Below, piece after piece: positions 51,971 through 61,785 of a stretch of 64,000 nt of DNA. Source of the DNA: UBA6170 sp034429975 (GTDB lineage: Bacteria > Chloroflexota > Anaerolineae > Anaerolineales > Anaerolineaceae); assembly GCA_034429975.1 (NCBI GenBank), contig DAOUFM010000076.1, forward strand, positions 124,001 through 188,000, written 5' to 3'. The stretch's first letter is position 1; each line of letters opens with the position of its first letter. The position numbers were made by a program, and so were the translations under genes. The notes under the pieces are model-generated. The model had not been told where the DNA came from. It saw only the letters and a program-made list of their open reading frames with translations, and ran no database searches.

Positions 51971-53076
51971 GGTTGACTACCTTTCCGGTTTGGTTGCCTG
52001 ATCTGATTCACAATAAGATCAGCAATTTGGCTGGCAGCATCTGGTTTGGAGAGTGCTTCCATTGCGATACTCATTTTGGTTAATTTCTCAGGCTCAGCAA
52101 GCAGATCTAATAGGGTTGAAATTAACTGTGAGTCTATTTTCTCGTCAGGGATTAGAATGGCAGCATTGTGATCCACCAGATATTGAGCGTTCGTTTTTTG
52201 ATATCGCCAGGCATAGGGATATGGAATGAGTACTGCTGGTAAGCCATAAAACGGTAATTCGCCTAATGTCGAGGCACCACTTCGGCAGATGCACAAATCA
52301 GCGGATGAAAAGGCTGCTGACATTTCTTCATGTAAGTAAGGATGGAGATGATAATTTTTTGAGAGATTTTCTGGAAGAGATTGAGCAATACTCTGTCCAA
52401 GGGAGATGTCCAAATTTCCGCTAATATGGATGATTTGGGTTTTGCTTAATAATCCAGCAAGATTATCAAAAATGACCTGATTTATTGAATGAGCTCCTTT
52501 GCTGCCACCATAGACCAAAAGAACTGGCAGTTGAGCATGTAGGTTAAAGGCTTTATAAGCCTCAGATTTACTGCAACGTTTTATTTCCTGGCGTAAAGGG
52601 TAACCGGTCACAATTAGTTTTTTATGCTTGCTAAAGAATTTTTTGGTGTTTTCAGTAGTGAGAGCAATGGTTTGGGAGAATTTAGAAAGAAAATTTAACG
52701 CAAACCCAGGCTCTATATCTGGAACAAATAGAACCGATTGATAGCGGAAACCAGCTACAGCCATAGGAGCAGCGACATAACCACCTGTATAAAAAATCAC
52801 ATCCGGTTGGAATCTCTTTAAAATGCGGATTGATTTGATTGTTCCTTTAATTAATTTATAAATATTACCGGGCAAAGAACGTAAACCAATTCCATGCACA
52901 CCAGCGGCTGGAATTTCTTCGAATGGGAGATTCAGGCGTTTGATTAATTCAGCTTCCATTCCACCTTCTCCACCTACCCATAAGACCTGGCTACATCTAT
53001 CTTCCATGGCTTGCAGGACGGCGAGTGCGGGATACACTCCTCCGCCTGTCCCGCCAGCGCAAATCAACAACCGCAC
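51967..53076 (-). CDS. murG: undecaprenyl-PP-MurNAc-pentapeptide GlcNAc transferase
   Basis: Makes lipid II. 369 aa from GTG at 53074-53076, chosen because AAAGGAG lies 8 nt upstream and it gives the conserved start VRLLICAGGTGGGVYPALAV. Other family motifs: FYTGGYVAAPMAVAG, LLVYGGSKGAHSIN, ADLCICRSGASTLGELPFYG and LIPYPYAWRYQKTNA. Its first 80 nt overlap the end of ftsW in another frame. Confidence 0.95.
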   Translation of the reverse strand: MRLLICAGGTGGGVYPALAVLQAMEDRCSQVLWVGGEGGMEAELIKRLNLPFEEIPAAGVHGIGLRSLPGNIYKLIKGTIKSIRILKRFQPDVIFYTGGYVAAPMAVAGFRYQSVLFVPDIEPGFALNFLSKFSQTIALTTENTKKFFSKHKKLIVTGYPLRQEIKRCSKSEAYKAFNLHAQLPVLLVYGGSKGAHSINQVIFDNLAGLLSKTQIIHISGNLDISLGQSIAQSLPENLSKNYHLHPYLHEEMSAAFSSADLCICRSGASTLGELPFYGLPAVLIPYPYAWRYQKTNAQYLVDHNAAILIPDEKIDSQLISTLLDLLAEPEKLTKMSIAMEALSKPDAASQIADLIVNQIRQPNRKGSQP

Positions 53077-54247
53077 TGAATGGACTCCTTTCCTGAATTT
53101 TACGAATCTGATTGACTCGCCCGACACTCAAAATAAAACCGACACCGGTCATAATAGAAACAAGGCTAGACCCTCCTAAACTAAAGAATGGCAGCGTATT
53201 TCCACCGATCGGGACGATATTAAATAGGCTGGCAATATTAATGAAAGCTTCAAGGACAATCCATGAGGTTACACCCGCAGCAATTAATTTTCCGGATAAA
53301 TCCTCACTTTCCAAAGCAATTTTGAACCCTCTCCATAGGAAAATTAAATATAAAAGTAAAACGCCAATGCTGCCTACCAGCCCGGTTTCCTCAGCAATTA
53401 CGGTGAAAATTGTATCTGATTGACCTACCTCCAACCCAGTAAATTTAACTATTCCCTGACCAATTCCAACACCAAAGATGCCCCCATTAACAACAGATTC
53501 AATCGAACGTTTTACCTGGGTGAGAGCTTGCTGTGGGTCGTTATATCCGACGATGAATTGACCCCAACGAGTACTTCCGGTTGAAGTTACCCGGATGATG
53601 ATGAAAAATGACAAAAATGCAATAATGCCAATCAGAACGATTTGCTTCCAATCCAAATTGGCAAGAAACAACAGAATACTACTGATCATTACCAAGGTGA
53701 GTACAGCACTGAAGTCGGGTTCCAAAGCTAATAAAACAGCGGTGCCCCCTAAAATAAATCCGATTGGCAGCACCCAAAAAGTGAATTTTTTAAGATTTTC
53801 TTGTTTACTATTTAACCAAAAAGATAAATAAAGAATGATGAGTAATTTTGCTATTTCAGACGGTTGGACGCTTCCATCAAAGAATGTACGGGTAGAACCG
53901 TGACGAAATGATCCAAAAACCAGAACCAGGGATAAAATTAACCAGGTAAGAATTAAAGCCGGAATCATAAATCGTTTCCAGGATCGATAGTCGATTCTGG
54001 CGAGGATGAAAGCTCCGGCAAGCCCGACCAAACCAAACAACGCCTGCCTGGATACATAGTTCCAAGGAGATACAGGATTACTCGAATAATAAGCAATGGG
54101 CATAGAGGCTGAATATAGAATTACAAGACCTAATATATATAAAGCCAGAACAATGAACAACAACGGAAAATCGATTGTTTTCAAAAAAGGAATTTTTTGA
54201 TCTGGTTGTTTGCCCATTTTAGGATTTATTAGAGTTGATATACCCAT
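52997..54247 (-). CDS. ftsW: septum-specific peptidoglycan glycosyltransferase FtsW
   Basis: SEDS-family polymerase of lipid II at the division site. 416 aa with about ten membrane helices. Motifs: GLVILYSAS in helix 1, FGSFRHGSTRTFF, LEPDFSAVLTL (conserved Asp region), VNGGIFGVGIGQG, FTVIAEETGLVGSIGVLLLY (20) and LPFFSLGGSSLVSIM. The tail after the last helix is basic (RWRDRRRSVSRTRR). The ATG at 54247 overlaps murD by 19 nt; Met11 at 54217 is an alternative. Confidence 0.95.
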   Translation of the reverse strand: MGISTLINPKMGKQPDQKIPFLKTIDFPLLFIVLALYILGLVILYSASMPIAYYSSNPVSPWNYVSRQALFGLVGLAGAFILARIDYRSWKRFMIPALILTWLILSLVLVFGSFRHGSTRTFFDGSVQPSEIAKLLIILYLSFWLNSKQENLKKFTFWVLPIGFILGGTAVLLALEPDFSAVLTLVMISSILLFLANLDWKQIVLIGIIAFLSFFIIIRVTSTGSTRWGQFIVGYNDPQQALTQVKRSIESVVNGGIFGVGIGQGIVKFTGLEVGQSDTIFTVIAEETGLVGSIGVLLLYLIFLWRGFKIALESEDLSGKLIAAGVTSWIVLEAFINIASLFNIVPIGGNTLPFFSLGGSSLVSIMTGVGFILSVGRVNQIRKIQERSPFSAVVDLRWRDRRRSVSRTRRPASHGR

Positions 54248-55611
54248 GATTTAAACATTTCTCCTCTCTCTTCAAAATCCGTAAATTCGTCATAACTTGT
54301 TCCTCCGGGAGAAAGTAAGACAACATCTCCGGGCTCAGCTATTCTTTTGGCTTCCACCACTGCATCTTGTAAATGTTCACATTTTGTGAGTGTAAATTTT
54401 CGAGGATGAAAATCCATTTGATGGATGTATTGTTCGATCACAGTAGCTGCATGGCCAAAAAGAATAACATGGTCAACCTTATCATTAACCAGATGTAAGA
54501 GTTTGTCCCAGGGCAGATTTTTATCTTTTCCACCGAGTAAAAGAACAATTGGCTCATCAAAAGCTTCGACGGCAGCCAGCGTTCTTTCAGGAGCAGTTGC
54601 AATTGAATCATCGAACCATTTGACACCGTTCCAGTTGCGAACTAACTGCATACGATGGGCGACACCAGGAAACTCCTTGATGGCTTGTTGTACTTTTGAG
54701 GTTGATAAATCCAGTACTGCAGAGATTGCCACAGCCGCTAGAACGTTGTAAATATTATGCTTTCCGCGCAGTGGTAAATCCTCCAAGGTACAAACTTCTG
54801 TGACGACCTCGTTATACATCATCCAGATTTTTTCATTTTTTACAAATGATCCGTTTTCTTTTTGTGATAATGGGTTTAATCCAAAAGTAATTAATTGACC
54901 GTTTACCTGATCTTTTAATCCAAAAGAACCCTGATCTTCCCGATTTAAGATGGCAAAATCCCCTGCAGTTTGATATTTTAGAATGTTCGCTTTGGCAGAT
55001 GTATAAGCAGCCAGTGTGCCATGACGATCCAAATGATTAGGGGTTATGTTGGTTATCACTGCAATGTGTGGTGATTTTGTCATGATTTCGAGTTGGAAGC
55101 TGGATAGTTCCAATATGACGAGGTCATCTTTTTCGATTTCATCTACTTGCGTAATTAAAGGATTGCCGATATTTCCACCTACCCATACATTTTGACCGGG
55201 AGTGCTGGCTTTATTGGCGATATCCCTCATTAATGCTGTAGTAGTAGTCTTGCCCGCTGAACCAGTAATACCAACTATTGGCGATTTAACCCATTCCAAG
55301 AAGATTTGAGAATCATTGGTGATATGGATATTTCTTTCTTTGGCAGCCTTGATAATTGGAATATCTAGGGGGACACCACCTGAGATGCACACCATATCTG
55401 TTTCATCTAATAAATCGAGTGGATGTGCTCCTAAGACCCAGCGAATCGATAAATCTTTGAGCTGATCGATCGACGCTTCTAAATCTTTCGCAGTTCTTCC
55501 ATCAGTTATCATAACCTGGGCGCCATGCTCGCACATGAAGCGTGCTAAAGCCACCCCTTGTCGGGCTGCGCCAATGATCAGAACGTGCTGGGTCGATAAA
55601 TCTTTTTTCAT
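54229..55611 (-). CDS. murD: UDP-N-acetylmuramoylalanine--D-glutamate ligase
   Basis: Adds D-Glu. 460 aa. N-terminal Rossmann-like VLIIGAARQGVALARFM; P-loop GITGSAGKTTTTALM; ELSSFQLEIM; ITNITPNHLDRHGTLAAY; KWFDDSIATAPERTLAA; LLLGGKDKNLPWDKL; LLSPGGTSYDEFTDFEERG. Overlaps mraY by 4 nt. Confidence 0.96.
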   Translation of the reverse strand: MKKDLSTQHVLIIGAARQGVALARFMCEHGAQVMITDGRTAKDLEASIDQLKDLSIRWVLGAHPLDLLDETDMVCISGGVPLDIPIIKAAKERNIHITNDSQIFLEWVKSPIVGITGSAGKTTTTALMRDIANKASTPGQNVWVGGNIGNPLITQVDEIEKDDLVILELSSFQLEIMTKSPHIAVITNITPNHLDRHGTLAAYTSAKANILKYQTAGDFAILNREDQGSFGLKDQVNGQLITFGLNPLSQKENGSFVKNEKIWMMYNEVVTEVCTLEDLPLRGKHNIYNVLAAVAISAVLDLSTSKVQQAIKEFPGVAHRMQLVRNWNGVKWFDDSIATAPERTLAAVEAFDEPIVLLLGGKDKNLPWDKLLHLVNDKVDHVILFGHAATVIEQYIHQMDFHPRKFTLTKCEHLQDAVVEAKRIAEPGDVVLLSPGGTSYDEFTDFEERGEMFKSWVYQL

Positions 55612-56600
55612 ATTAATGCCAATGCAATTCCCATTAAAGAAGCGATTAAGCTAACCAACCAGAAGCGTTGAACCACCTGGGTTTCACTCCAACCGCTCAA
55701 TTCAAAATGATGATGTAAGGGGGACATTTTAAACAAACGCATACCTCCTGTTAGCTTGAAATAAGCCACCTGAAGCATAACGCTAAGGGTTTCACTTAGA
55801 GGAATGATGGCAATGATGGGTAATAATAACCATTGCCCGGTCATTAAAGCAACCACTCCCAGAGTAGCGCCTAAAGCCAGTGAACCGGTATCGCCCATAA
55901 ATAATTGAGCCGGGTAAACATTAAACCAAAGAAAACCAAAAATTGCACCAACCAATGTGAAACAGAAACGGCCCAGGAAAATTTGACCCTGGAATAAGGC
56001 GATCGCACCATAAGCTGTAAAAGCAGTCGCCGAGATTAAACCTGCCAACCCATCCAAGCCATCAGTAAGGTTAACCGCGTTTGAGAATCCAACAATAGCA
56101 ACTATAGCGATCGGTATATAAAAAATTCCTAAAGGAATTTCTAACTGAAGTCCAGGCCAGAACATTTCTGGAACATCCAAAACATATTTTAAAATCAATC
56201 CGATAAAGGTGGCAATAATTACCTGCAAGAAAAACTTGGTTCTGGCGCGCATTCCGATCCCTTTTCTAACTCCGCGAACACCTTCCCAGTCATCCACCAT
56301 GCCTAAAATACTATAAACAACCAGAGTTCCCAATGGTAAAAGTACTGATCGACCTAAAACATTTAGCCCCAGAAGTGAGGCAGCATTCAAAAGTATGGTG
56401 AGTAGCGTTACTGGGGCAATAAACATTACCCCACCCATGGTTGGAGTGCCCATTTTTGTAATATGTGAATGCGGTCCTTCTACACGAATAATTTTTCCAA
56501 TATGAAAATGTCTTAATACCCTTAATAATGGTGGTCCCCAAATTACCGCCATTAAGAAACTGATGCCACTGAGGGCTAATGCCAATGGAGCTTCATTCAT
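55608..56600 (-). CDS. mraY: phospho-N-acetylmuramoyl-pentapeptide transferase
   Basis: Integral membrane enzyme making lipid I. 330 aa, about ten helices. HITKMGTPTMGGVMFI, GMVDDWEGV, NAVNLTDGLDGLAGL (Asp motif), GDTGSLALGATLG and SPLHHHFELSGWSE (HHH motif) are all intact. Overlaps murF and murD by 4 nt. Confidence 0.96.
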   Translation of the reverse strand: MNEAPLALALSGISFLMAVIWGPPLLRVLRHFHIGKIIRVEGPHSHITKMGTPTMGGVMFIAPVTLLTILLNAASLLGLNVLGRSVLLPLGTLVVYSILGMVDDWEGVRGVRKGIGMRARTKFFLQVIIATFIGLILKYVLDVPEMFWPGLQLEIPLGIFYIPIAIVAIVGFSNAVNLTDGLDGLAGLISATAFTAYGAIALFQGQIFLGRFCFTLVGAIFGFLWFNVYPAQLFMGDTGSLALGATLGVVALMTGQWLLLPIIAIIPLSETLSVMLQVAYFKLTGGMRLFKMSPLHHHFELSGWSETQVVQRFWLVSLIASLMGIALALI

Positions 56601-58009
56601 CGATCATCCTCCAGGGCATAAACAATTTTTTCCATATGCAGTCCATGTGAACCTTTGACCAGAACGACATCGTCCTGTTTTAAGGAACTTTTAAGAACTT
56701 TCGTTGCTTCTTCATTGGAATTTACGCTGGTGATGGCGTTTGCTGGTAATCCTGAACGCCGGGCTGCTCGTGCAATAATCTTGGCTCGTTCCCCAACTGT
56801 CACCAATTTCTTTACAATCTGTGCTGCGCGAACGCCAACCATTTCATGCCCTTGTTCTTCATAAGGGCCTAATTCTAACATGTCGCCCAATACTGCCCAT
56901 TTATTTCCTTGCAATTCCTCCAATAGGTTTAAAGCTGCCAGAACAGAATCGGGAGATGCATTATAAGTGTCATCTAAAATTAATGCTCCATTTGGTGTAC
57001 TAACTGCTGCTAATCTAAGCTGGGCATGCCCTTGTTGGAGACCATAGATAATTTCCTGCCAGGTCAGCCCTTCCACCAGACCAACGGCTGCCGCCCGCAA
57101 TGCAGTATGGACAGAGTGTTGCCCAATCAAAGGCACTCTGATGAATAATTGCTCATTTTTGTAATGTAAACAGAATCGAATCCCCTGCAGACCTAATCCT
57201 TCTATTTGATCTGCCCAAAGATGCGCCTGCGGGTCCAGACCATAAAAAAGAACTTTAGCTTTGGTATTTTCTGCCATAGGTCTTACCCAGGGATCGTCGT
57301 AATTTAAGATGGCAAATCCATTTGGAGGAAGATAATTAACCAATTCTGCTTTTCCACTGGCAATAACTTCCATAGATCCAGCTCTTTCAGCATGGACTGC
57401 CCCAATATTTGAAATCACTCCAACAATTGGGTCTGCAATTTTGCAAAGCAATTGAATTTCTCCAGGAACGTAAAAACCCATTTCTAAAACGGCTCTTTGG
57501 TGGCTTTCAGTTAATTTGAGAATGGTTAAAGGCAGACCGATTTCATTGTTTAAGTTACCTACATTTTTTAATGTTCTGTATTTTTGGCTGAGCACTTCTG
57601 CCACCAGTTCTTTGGTAGTGGATTTACCAACAGAACCGGTAATACCGATGACGCGAATGTTTAATTTCTTCCTCCAGAATGTTGCAATCCTTTGTAAAGA
57701 CTCAACACAATCCTTCACAAGTAAAGCTACTGGCTGGTCTACTGAAGGAAGGTTTTCAGGTAAATTACCCTGGGAAAGATCAATAATTGGAAAGGGAGAA
57801 TCGATTTCCTTTTGGATTAATGCAGCTTGAGCTCCTTTTTTGAAAGCTTCATTTACATATTGGTGCCCATCTTGGTTTTCTCCAACCAGTGCAACAAAAA
57901 GAGAAGAAGGGATAACCTGCCGTGAATCAATGGCTGCCTCGCTGATAATCTGCGGGGCAGTCGGTCTATTTTGAGTGAGTGCTTCAAAAATATCGGCTAA
58001 TGTTAACAT
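56597..58009 (-). CDS. murF: UDP-MurNAc-tripeptide--D-Ala-D-Ala ligase
   Basis: Adds D-Ala-D-Ala. 470 aa. N-domain SRQVIPSSLFVALVGENQDG; P-loop GITGSVGKSTTKELV (Ser in place of the common Thr after GK); NNEIGLPLTILKL; DDTYNASPDSVLAAL, a clear MurF motif that rules out MurE; LGDMLELG; LVKGSHGLHMEKIV. Seven nt before the PBP stop and fused in expression with mraY. Confidence 0.96.
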   Translation of the reverse strand: MLTLADIFEALTQNRPTAPQIISEAAIDSRQVIPSSLFVALVGENQDGHQYVNEAFKKGAQAALIQKEIDSPFPIIDLSQGNLPENLPSVDQPVALLVKDCVESLQRIATFWRKKLNIRVIGITGSVGKSTTKELVAEVLSQKYRTLKNVGNLNNEIGLPLTILKLTESHQRAVLEMGFYVPGEIQLLCKIADPIVGVISNIGAVHAERAGSMEVIASGKAELVNYLPPNGFAILNYDDPWVRPMAENTKAKVLFYGLDPQAHLWADQIEGLGLQGIRFCLHYKNEQLFIRVPLIGQHSVHTALRAAAVGLVEGLTWQEIIYGLQQGHAQLRLAAVSTPNGALILDDTYNASPDSVLAALNLLEELQGNKWAVLGDMLELGPYEEQGHEMVGVRAAQIVKKLVTVGERAKIIARAARRSGLPANAITSVNSNEEATKVLKSSLKQDDVVLVKGSHGLHMEKIVYALEDDR

Positions 58010-58016
58010 AGAATCC

Positions 58017-59822
58017 TTATGGGCTTTTGGCCATTTCTAAACGAACTTGATCAGGAGGTATATCCATCAAAATAACCAGGTTTTCAACAATTTCTCTGAA
58101 GACTGGAGCAGCAACCACTGAGCTCCAAATACTGGTTTCGGGTTTTTCCAGCCATATATAAACGATGAATTTTGGATCATCGGCTGGACCCCAACCGACA
58201 AATGAGGCATTGGTGGCTCCGGCAACATAACCCATGCGACTTGGGATTTCTGCAGTACCTGTTTTCCCGGCGATACGATACCCTTCTACCAATGCATCGG
58301 ATGATTCATTTTCCAAAGAATTGGCTAACATTTTTGTTACGGTTTGAGCCGTTTCAGGTTTGATTGGTGTGGACACAATTTTTGGAGTGTAATAACGGAT
58401 GCGTCCATCCTGAACAATGGCTTTTTGGATATGCGGAGCCATGATTCGTCCGTCGTTTGCCATGGCGGCCAGAGATGTGATCATACGGATAGGGGTTACA
58501 GAAACACCCTGCCCAAATGAATGCGGAGCGATCATGCCTTCATACCAGCGAGGGGCATTGGGATCAGACCCAAATGGGGTCGGATTGCTGGGAGAAAGGA
58601 ATGGAAAACTGGCTTCACCATCCAGATCAATGTTAGTTTTTCGATCAATATTAAAAGCTGAAAGATAATCGTAAAAGACTTTGGTTGTTGTCTGTTGGGC
58701 CATCCAAACCAGACAAACATTTAATGAGTGTTGCATACAACCCGTCATATCCTGATATCCCCAGGCGCCATAATCCCAGTTGTAAATGGTCATACCTCCA
58801 ACATTGGCAACACCTGTATCTAAGAATTCAGTTTCCGGTGTGATTGCCCCGGAATCTAATGCAGCAGCTAAAGTAAATACTTTAAAGACCGATCCAGGTT
58901 CATAGGTTTGCATAATGGCACGATTAAAAGGCGTTTGAACTTCGTAGCCATCCACATTAACTACCGGATATTCGGAAAGTATTTGATCGGAGGGCAAGTT
59001 TATGTTAGCGCGCGGGGTTGTTGCCATAACCAACAACTCACCCGTTTTTGGGTCCATAATAAGAAATGTTCCGGAATCTGATCCTGTAGATTTAATCGAT
59101 CGATCTAAAATTTCTTCCATTCTGCTTTGGATTTCACGATCAATCGTCAAAATCAAACTAGAACCATGTGGAATTTCAGGTATTTCCATCAGATCAAAGG
59201 GATTCATTGAGATATCTGTTTGATTCATTGTTGTCGATAAAATATTGTTATAAAATCCCTCAACGCCAAAGAATCCTTCAGAGGAGTTGAAAAAGCCAAG
59301 GAAATTTGCCCCTAATTGGTTATCCGGATAAGTTCTTTGTAGGCGTCCATTCCAGGAAATCGGACCAAGAGCCTTATTTTCATCCTGGGCAGCCGAAATT
59401 TCGTCAATCATACTTTTAGAAGCATTCCGATAGATTGTTGAAAAAACCGCATAATGTTCTTTCAAAGGGTCTGGCTGAAAAGGGATTTCCACTCTTTGGC
59501 GAACGTATTCACGTTGCAAGCCAGTGATGCTGGATAAGAAGTTAATAATTTCGTTCGAATTTTTTTCATTGATTTGATTAAGATTGACTCCAATTTCGAA
59601 AACCTCATTACTGCCAGCTAAAAGATTACCCCAACGATCATAAATATTTCCACGGACAGCTTCAAATTGTTTTGGTTTATATTTAGCCTGGTCTCCGACT
59701 TTTCGACTTATTTCATGAAAGACAGGATCAGTTTGGATCTGCACCAATCTGAAAATGATGGCGATAGAAAAGAATACCAGCCCAATCCCAATTAAGTAGA
59801 ATCGCAGAATTCCTCGTCCCAT
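58017..59822 (-). CDS. ftsI: septal penicillin-binding protein (FtsI-like transpeptidase)
   Basis: 601 aa, class B PBP. Short cytoplasmic end and one membrane helix (about 8-27), dimerisation domain with AVRGNIYDRWGNLLAGS, and the transpeptidase: SxxK YEPGSVFKVFTL, SxN QHSLNVCLV, KTG RIAGKTGTAEIPSRMGY. No PASTA repeats. Crosslinks peptidoglycan at the septum with FtsW. Starts one nt after the ftsL stop. Confidence 0.95.
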   Translation of the reverse strand: MGRGILRFYLIGIGLVFFSIAIIFRLVQIQTDPVFHEISRKVGDQAKYKPKQFEAVRGNIYDRWGNLLAGSNEVFEIGVNLNQINEKNSNEIINFLSSITGLQREYVRQRVEIPFQPDPLKEHYAVFSTIYRNASKSMIDEISAAQDENKALGPISWNGRLQRTYPDNQLGANFLGFFNSSEGFFGVEGFYNNILSTTMNQTDISMNPFDLMEIPEIPHGSSLILTIDREIQSRMEEILDRSIKSTGSDSGTFLIMDPKTGELLVMATTPRANINLPSDQILSEYPVVNVDGYEVQTPFNRAIMQTYEPGSVFKVFTLAAALDSGAITPETEFLDTGVANVGGMTIYNWDYGAWGYQDMTGCMQHSLNVCLVWMAQQTTTKVFYDYLSAFNIDRKTNIDLDGEASFPFLSPSNPTPFGSDPNAPRWYEGMIAPHSFGQGVSVTPIRMITSLAAMANDGRIMAPHIQKAIVQDGRIRYYTPKIVSTPIKPETAQTVTKMLANSLENESSDALVEGYRIAGKTGTAEIPSRMGYVAGATNASFVGWGPADDPKFIVYIWLEKPETSIWSSVVAAPVFREIVENLVILMDIPPDQVRLEMAKSP

Positions 59823-59823
59823 G

Positions 59824-60294
59824 TTATCGCCCTTTTTGATCTAACATAATAAACGTCCCCTGATACAACCAATCCCAAATCGATTGTGTAAAGGCTGGAA
59901 CCAGTTTGAATTCTGGTTGTTCGTTGATTGATCTTGGAATCGTCACAGGTTTTGGTTGTTTTCCAACATATCCAGGAATATTCACGTATTCGATATCCGC
60001 CCGGGTTGCTGGAACAAAGCCTAATTCCTGAGCCCGTTTGGTCATTAAATTTGAAGATGTTAACATGGCAAGGTTGGTACGATTTGCTGAAATTGTACGG
60101 ATTAACAACTCTCTCTCTGCTTCTAATAACCTGATTTGAACACCTGCCTGGGCTGCACGGGTTGTAAAATTCAAATTTAGGAAGAATGAAAGAACCAAAA
60201 CAACTAGAACAAGCAAAACAAAACCAAACCGTTGAATTTGGAGTCTCCAAGGTTTTTGTTTATGAGCTTGGTTGTATTTTCTTGTTATATTCAT
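59824..60294 (-). CDS. ftsL: FtsL-like septum protein
   Basis: 156 aa. Basic N-terminus (about 1-22), one membrane helix (about 23-44), then a heptad-like helix (about 48-80, RLLEAERELLIRTISANRT) and a Pro-rich end. Sequence identity to named FtsL proteins is low, as usual; the place between rsmH and ftsI and the topology support it. Starts 40 nt after the rsmH stop. Confidence 0.75.
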   Translation of the reverse strand: MNITRKYNQAHKQKPWRLQIQRFGFVLLVLVVLVLSFFLNLNFTTRAAQAGVQIRLLEAERELLIRTISANRTNLAMLTSSNLMTKRAQELGFVPATRADIEYVNIPGYVGKQPKPVTIPRSINEQPEFKLVPAFTQSIWDWLYQGTFIMLDQKGR

Positions 60295-60334
60295 AAAGTT
60301 TTTCTCATTTTAACTTGCAACAGTTATGCCAAAA

Positions 60335-61267
60335 TTAGATTTTTTTTGCTATTCTAAGTTTTGCACTTCTTGATCTAGGGTTTTTCTTAATTTCTTCGGA
60401 CGATGCTGTAATCGGTTTTTTATTCACCTCTTGAATAGTTGCAACGTGGTTACATGTACAAACAGGTTGTTCGGGTGGGCAAATACAATTTTTACTTTCC
60501 ATTCTAAAAATAGTTTTTATTAATCGATCTTCTAAAGAGTGAAAGGAAATAACTGCCAAAATCCCATCTGGTTTTAATAATTGGATCGCCTGAGGTATGG
60601 ATATTTCAATCGTTTTTAATTCGTCATTCACTGCGATTCTGAGCGCTTGAAATGTGCGTGTTGCCGGATTGATGTGGCTGTGTTGGTTGCCATATACTTT
60701 GCGTATCAAATTAGCTAATTCCAGAGTCCCATGAATTGGTCGACTTTCGCAAATGACTCTGGAAATTCTTCTGGAATATTTTTCTTCACCATATTTCCAG
60801 ATCAGGTTGGCTAATTCTGCTTCCGAATAATGGTTGATGATGTCGGCTGCAGTGATACCTTCTTGATGATTAAATCGCATATCTAAAGGCGCGTCGTATA
60901 AAAAGGAAAACCCCCTCTCTTTTGTATCGAGCTGAATGGAAGAAACACCTAAATCAAAAATAATTCCATCAACAAAATTCCAGCCGAGCTCATGGGCAAA
61001 AGATGATATCAGGGAATAAGAACCTTGCCGAATAATGGCTCTATTCTTAAATTCAGAAAGACGTTGCCTGGCAATAGTGATTGCATCCGGATCTACGTCT
61101 AATCCCAGAAGTTTTCCTGAAGGGTCGGATTTATTTAATATCCCCCAGGAATGTCCTCCAGCGCCTAAGGTTCCATCGATATACAGGCCACCAGAATGTG
61201 GAGCGAGTGCTTTTATGATTTCATGGTAAAGTACTGGAATGTGTGGAGATACATATGGTTCAGTCAT
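60335..61267 (-). CDS. rsmH: 16S rRNA (cytosine1402-N4)-methyltransferase
   Basis: 310 aa. HIPVLYHEIIKAL at the N-terminus; SAM motif YIDGTLGAGGHSWGIL; GIIFDLGVSSIQLDTKERGF (20); AVISFHSLEDRLIK; and the Cys cluster CICPPEQPVCTC near the end, with a C-terminal basic NPRSRSAKLRIAKK. Three nt after the mraZ stop, as expected. Confidence 0.96.
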   Translation of the reverse strand: MTEPYVSPHIPVLYHEIIKALAPHSGGLYIDGTLGAGGHSWGILNKSDPSGKLLGLDVDPDAITIARQRLSEFKNRAIIRQGSYSLISSFAHELGWNFVDGIIFDLGVSSIQLDTKERGFSFLYDAPLDMRFNHQEGITAADIINHYSEAELANLIWKYGEEKYSRRISRVICESRPIHGTLELANLIRKVYGNQHSHINPATRTFQALRIAVNDELKTIEISIPQAIQLLKPDGILAVISFHSLEDRLIKTIFRMESKNCICPPEQPVCTCNHVATIQEVNKKPITASSEEIKKNPRSRSAKLRIAKKI

Positions 61268-61270
61268 TTT

Positions 61271-61705
61271 TTAAAGTGACAGATCCAGAGTTGCATACCG
61301 CTCGTTGTTTGCGTCGCTGCTAATCAGCTTTTCTGAATGGGTTAGCCATATGGTAGGAGACCAGATTTCGAAATAGCTTCCATTTCCTAAAATAACAGCC
61401 TCACCATCAAGCGTAGCGTGGGCTCTCAGGATTTGTGGAATCAAGATGCGACCAGCTTTGTCAACTTCGATAGAGAAAGCATTTCCAAACATCAGTCTTC
61501 TCAACTCTCGGGCGGTAGGGTTGGCCATATTCATGCTGGTAACTCGTTCGAAAAGCGATTGGAAAACACTTTGAGTGAGCACCATTAAGTTCTGATCAAA
61601 CCCTTTTGTGATGTACGCACCTTCAGATACCAATTCCCGATATTTAACCGGAATTGTCATTCTGCCTTTTGTATCTAGTGAGTGTTCGTACGTACCAAGG
61701 AACAT
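61271..61705 (-). CDS. mraZ: transcriptional regulator MraZ
   Basis: 144 aa from the ATG at 61705 (MFLGTYEHSLDTKGRMTIP), the conserved MraZ start; a longer frame would use the operator region. Two SpoVT/AbrB-like units with DTKGRMTIP and DKAGRILIPQ as the two signature sites, at about 12-20 and 85-94. It is a DNA-binding oligomer that controls its own dcw operon. GGAG lies 11 nt upstream. Confidence 0.95.
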   Translation of the reverse strand: MFLGTYEHSLDTKGRMTIPVKYRELVSEGAYITKGFDQNLMVLTQSVFQSLFERVTSMNMANPTARELRRLMFGNAFSIEVDKAGRILIPQILRAHATLDGEAVILGNGSYFEIWSPTIWLTHSEKLISSDANNERYATLDLSL

Positions 61706-61750
61706 AAGTTCTAAGTCTCCTATAATCGCAGAACGCCGGTATCCCGGCGC

Positions 61751-61785
61751 TCCACTTTCTCCCACTTATCTCCACAATTATCCAC
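61751..61785 (-). promoter_or_regulatory. MraZ operator: four GTGG repeats at 10-bp spacing
   Basis: On the minus strand GTGGA, GTGGA, GTGGG, GTGGA occur at exactly 10-bp periods (plus-strand CCAC at 61752, 61762, 61772, 61782). This fits the direct-repeat GTGGG-type boxes bound by MraZ. The boxes start right after the -10 and cover the expected start at 61779. Confidence 0.8.

Noticed and set aside
59792..60250. 152-codon minus-strand frame overlapping ftsL
   Set aside because: Different frame of ftsL; no Shine-Dalgarno and odd composition, while the ftsL frame has the right topology and position.
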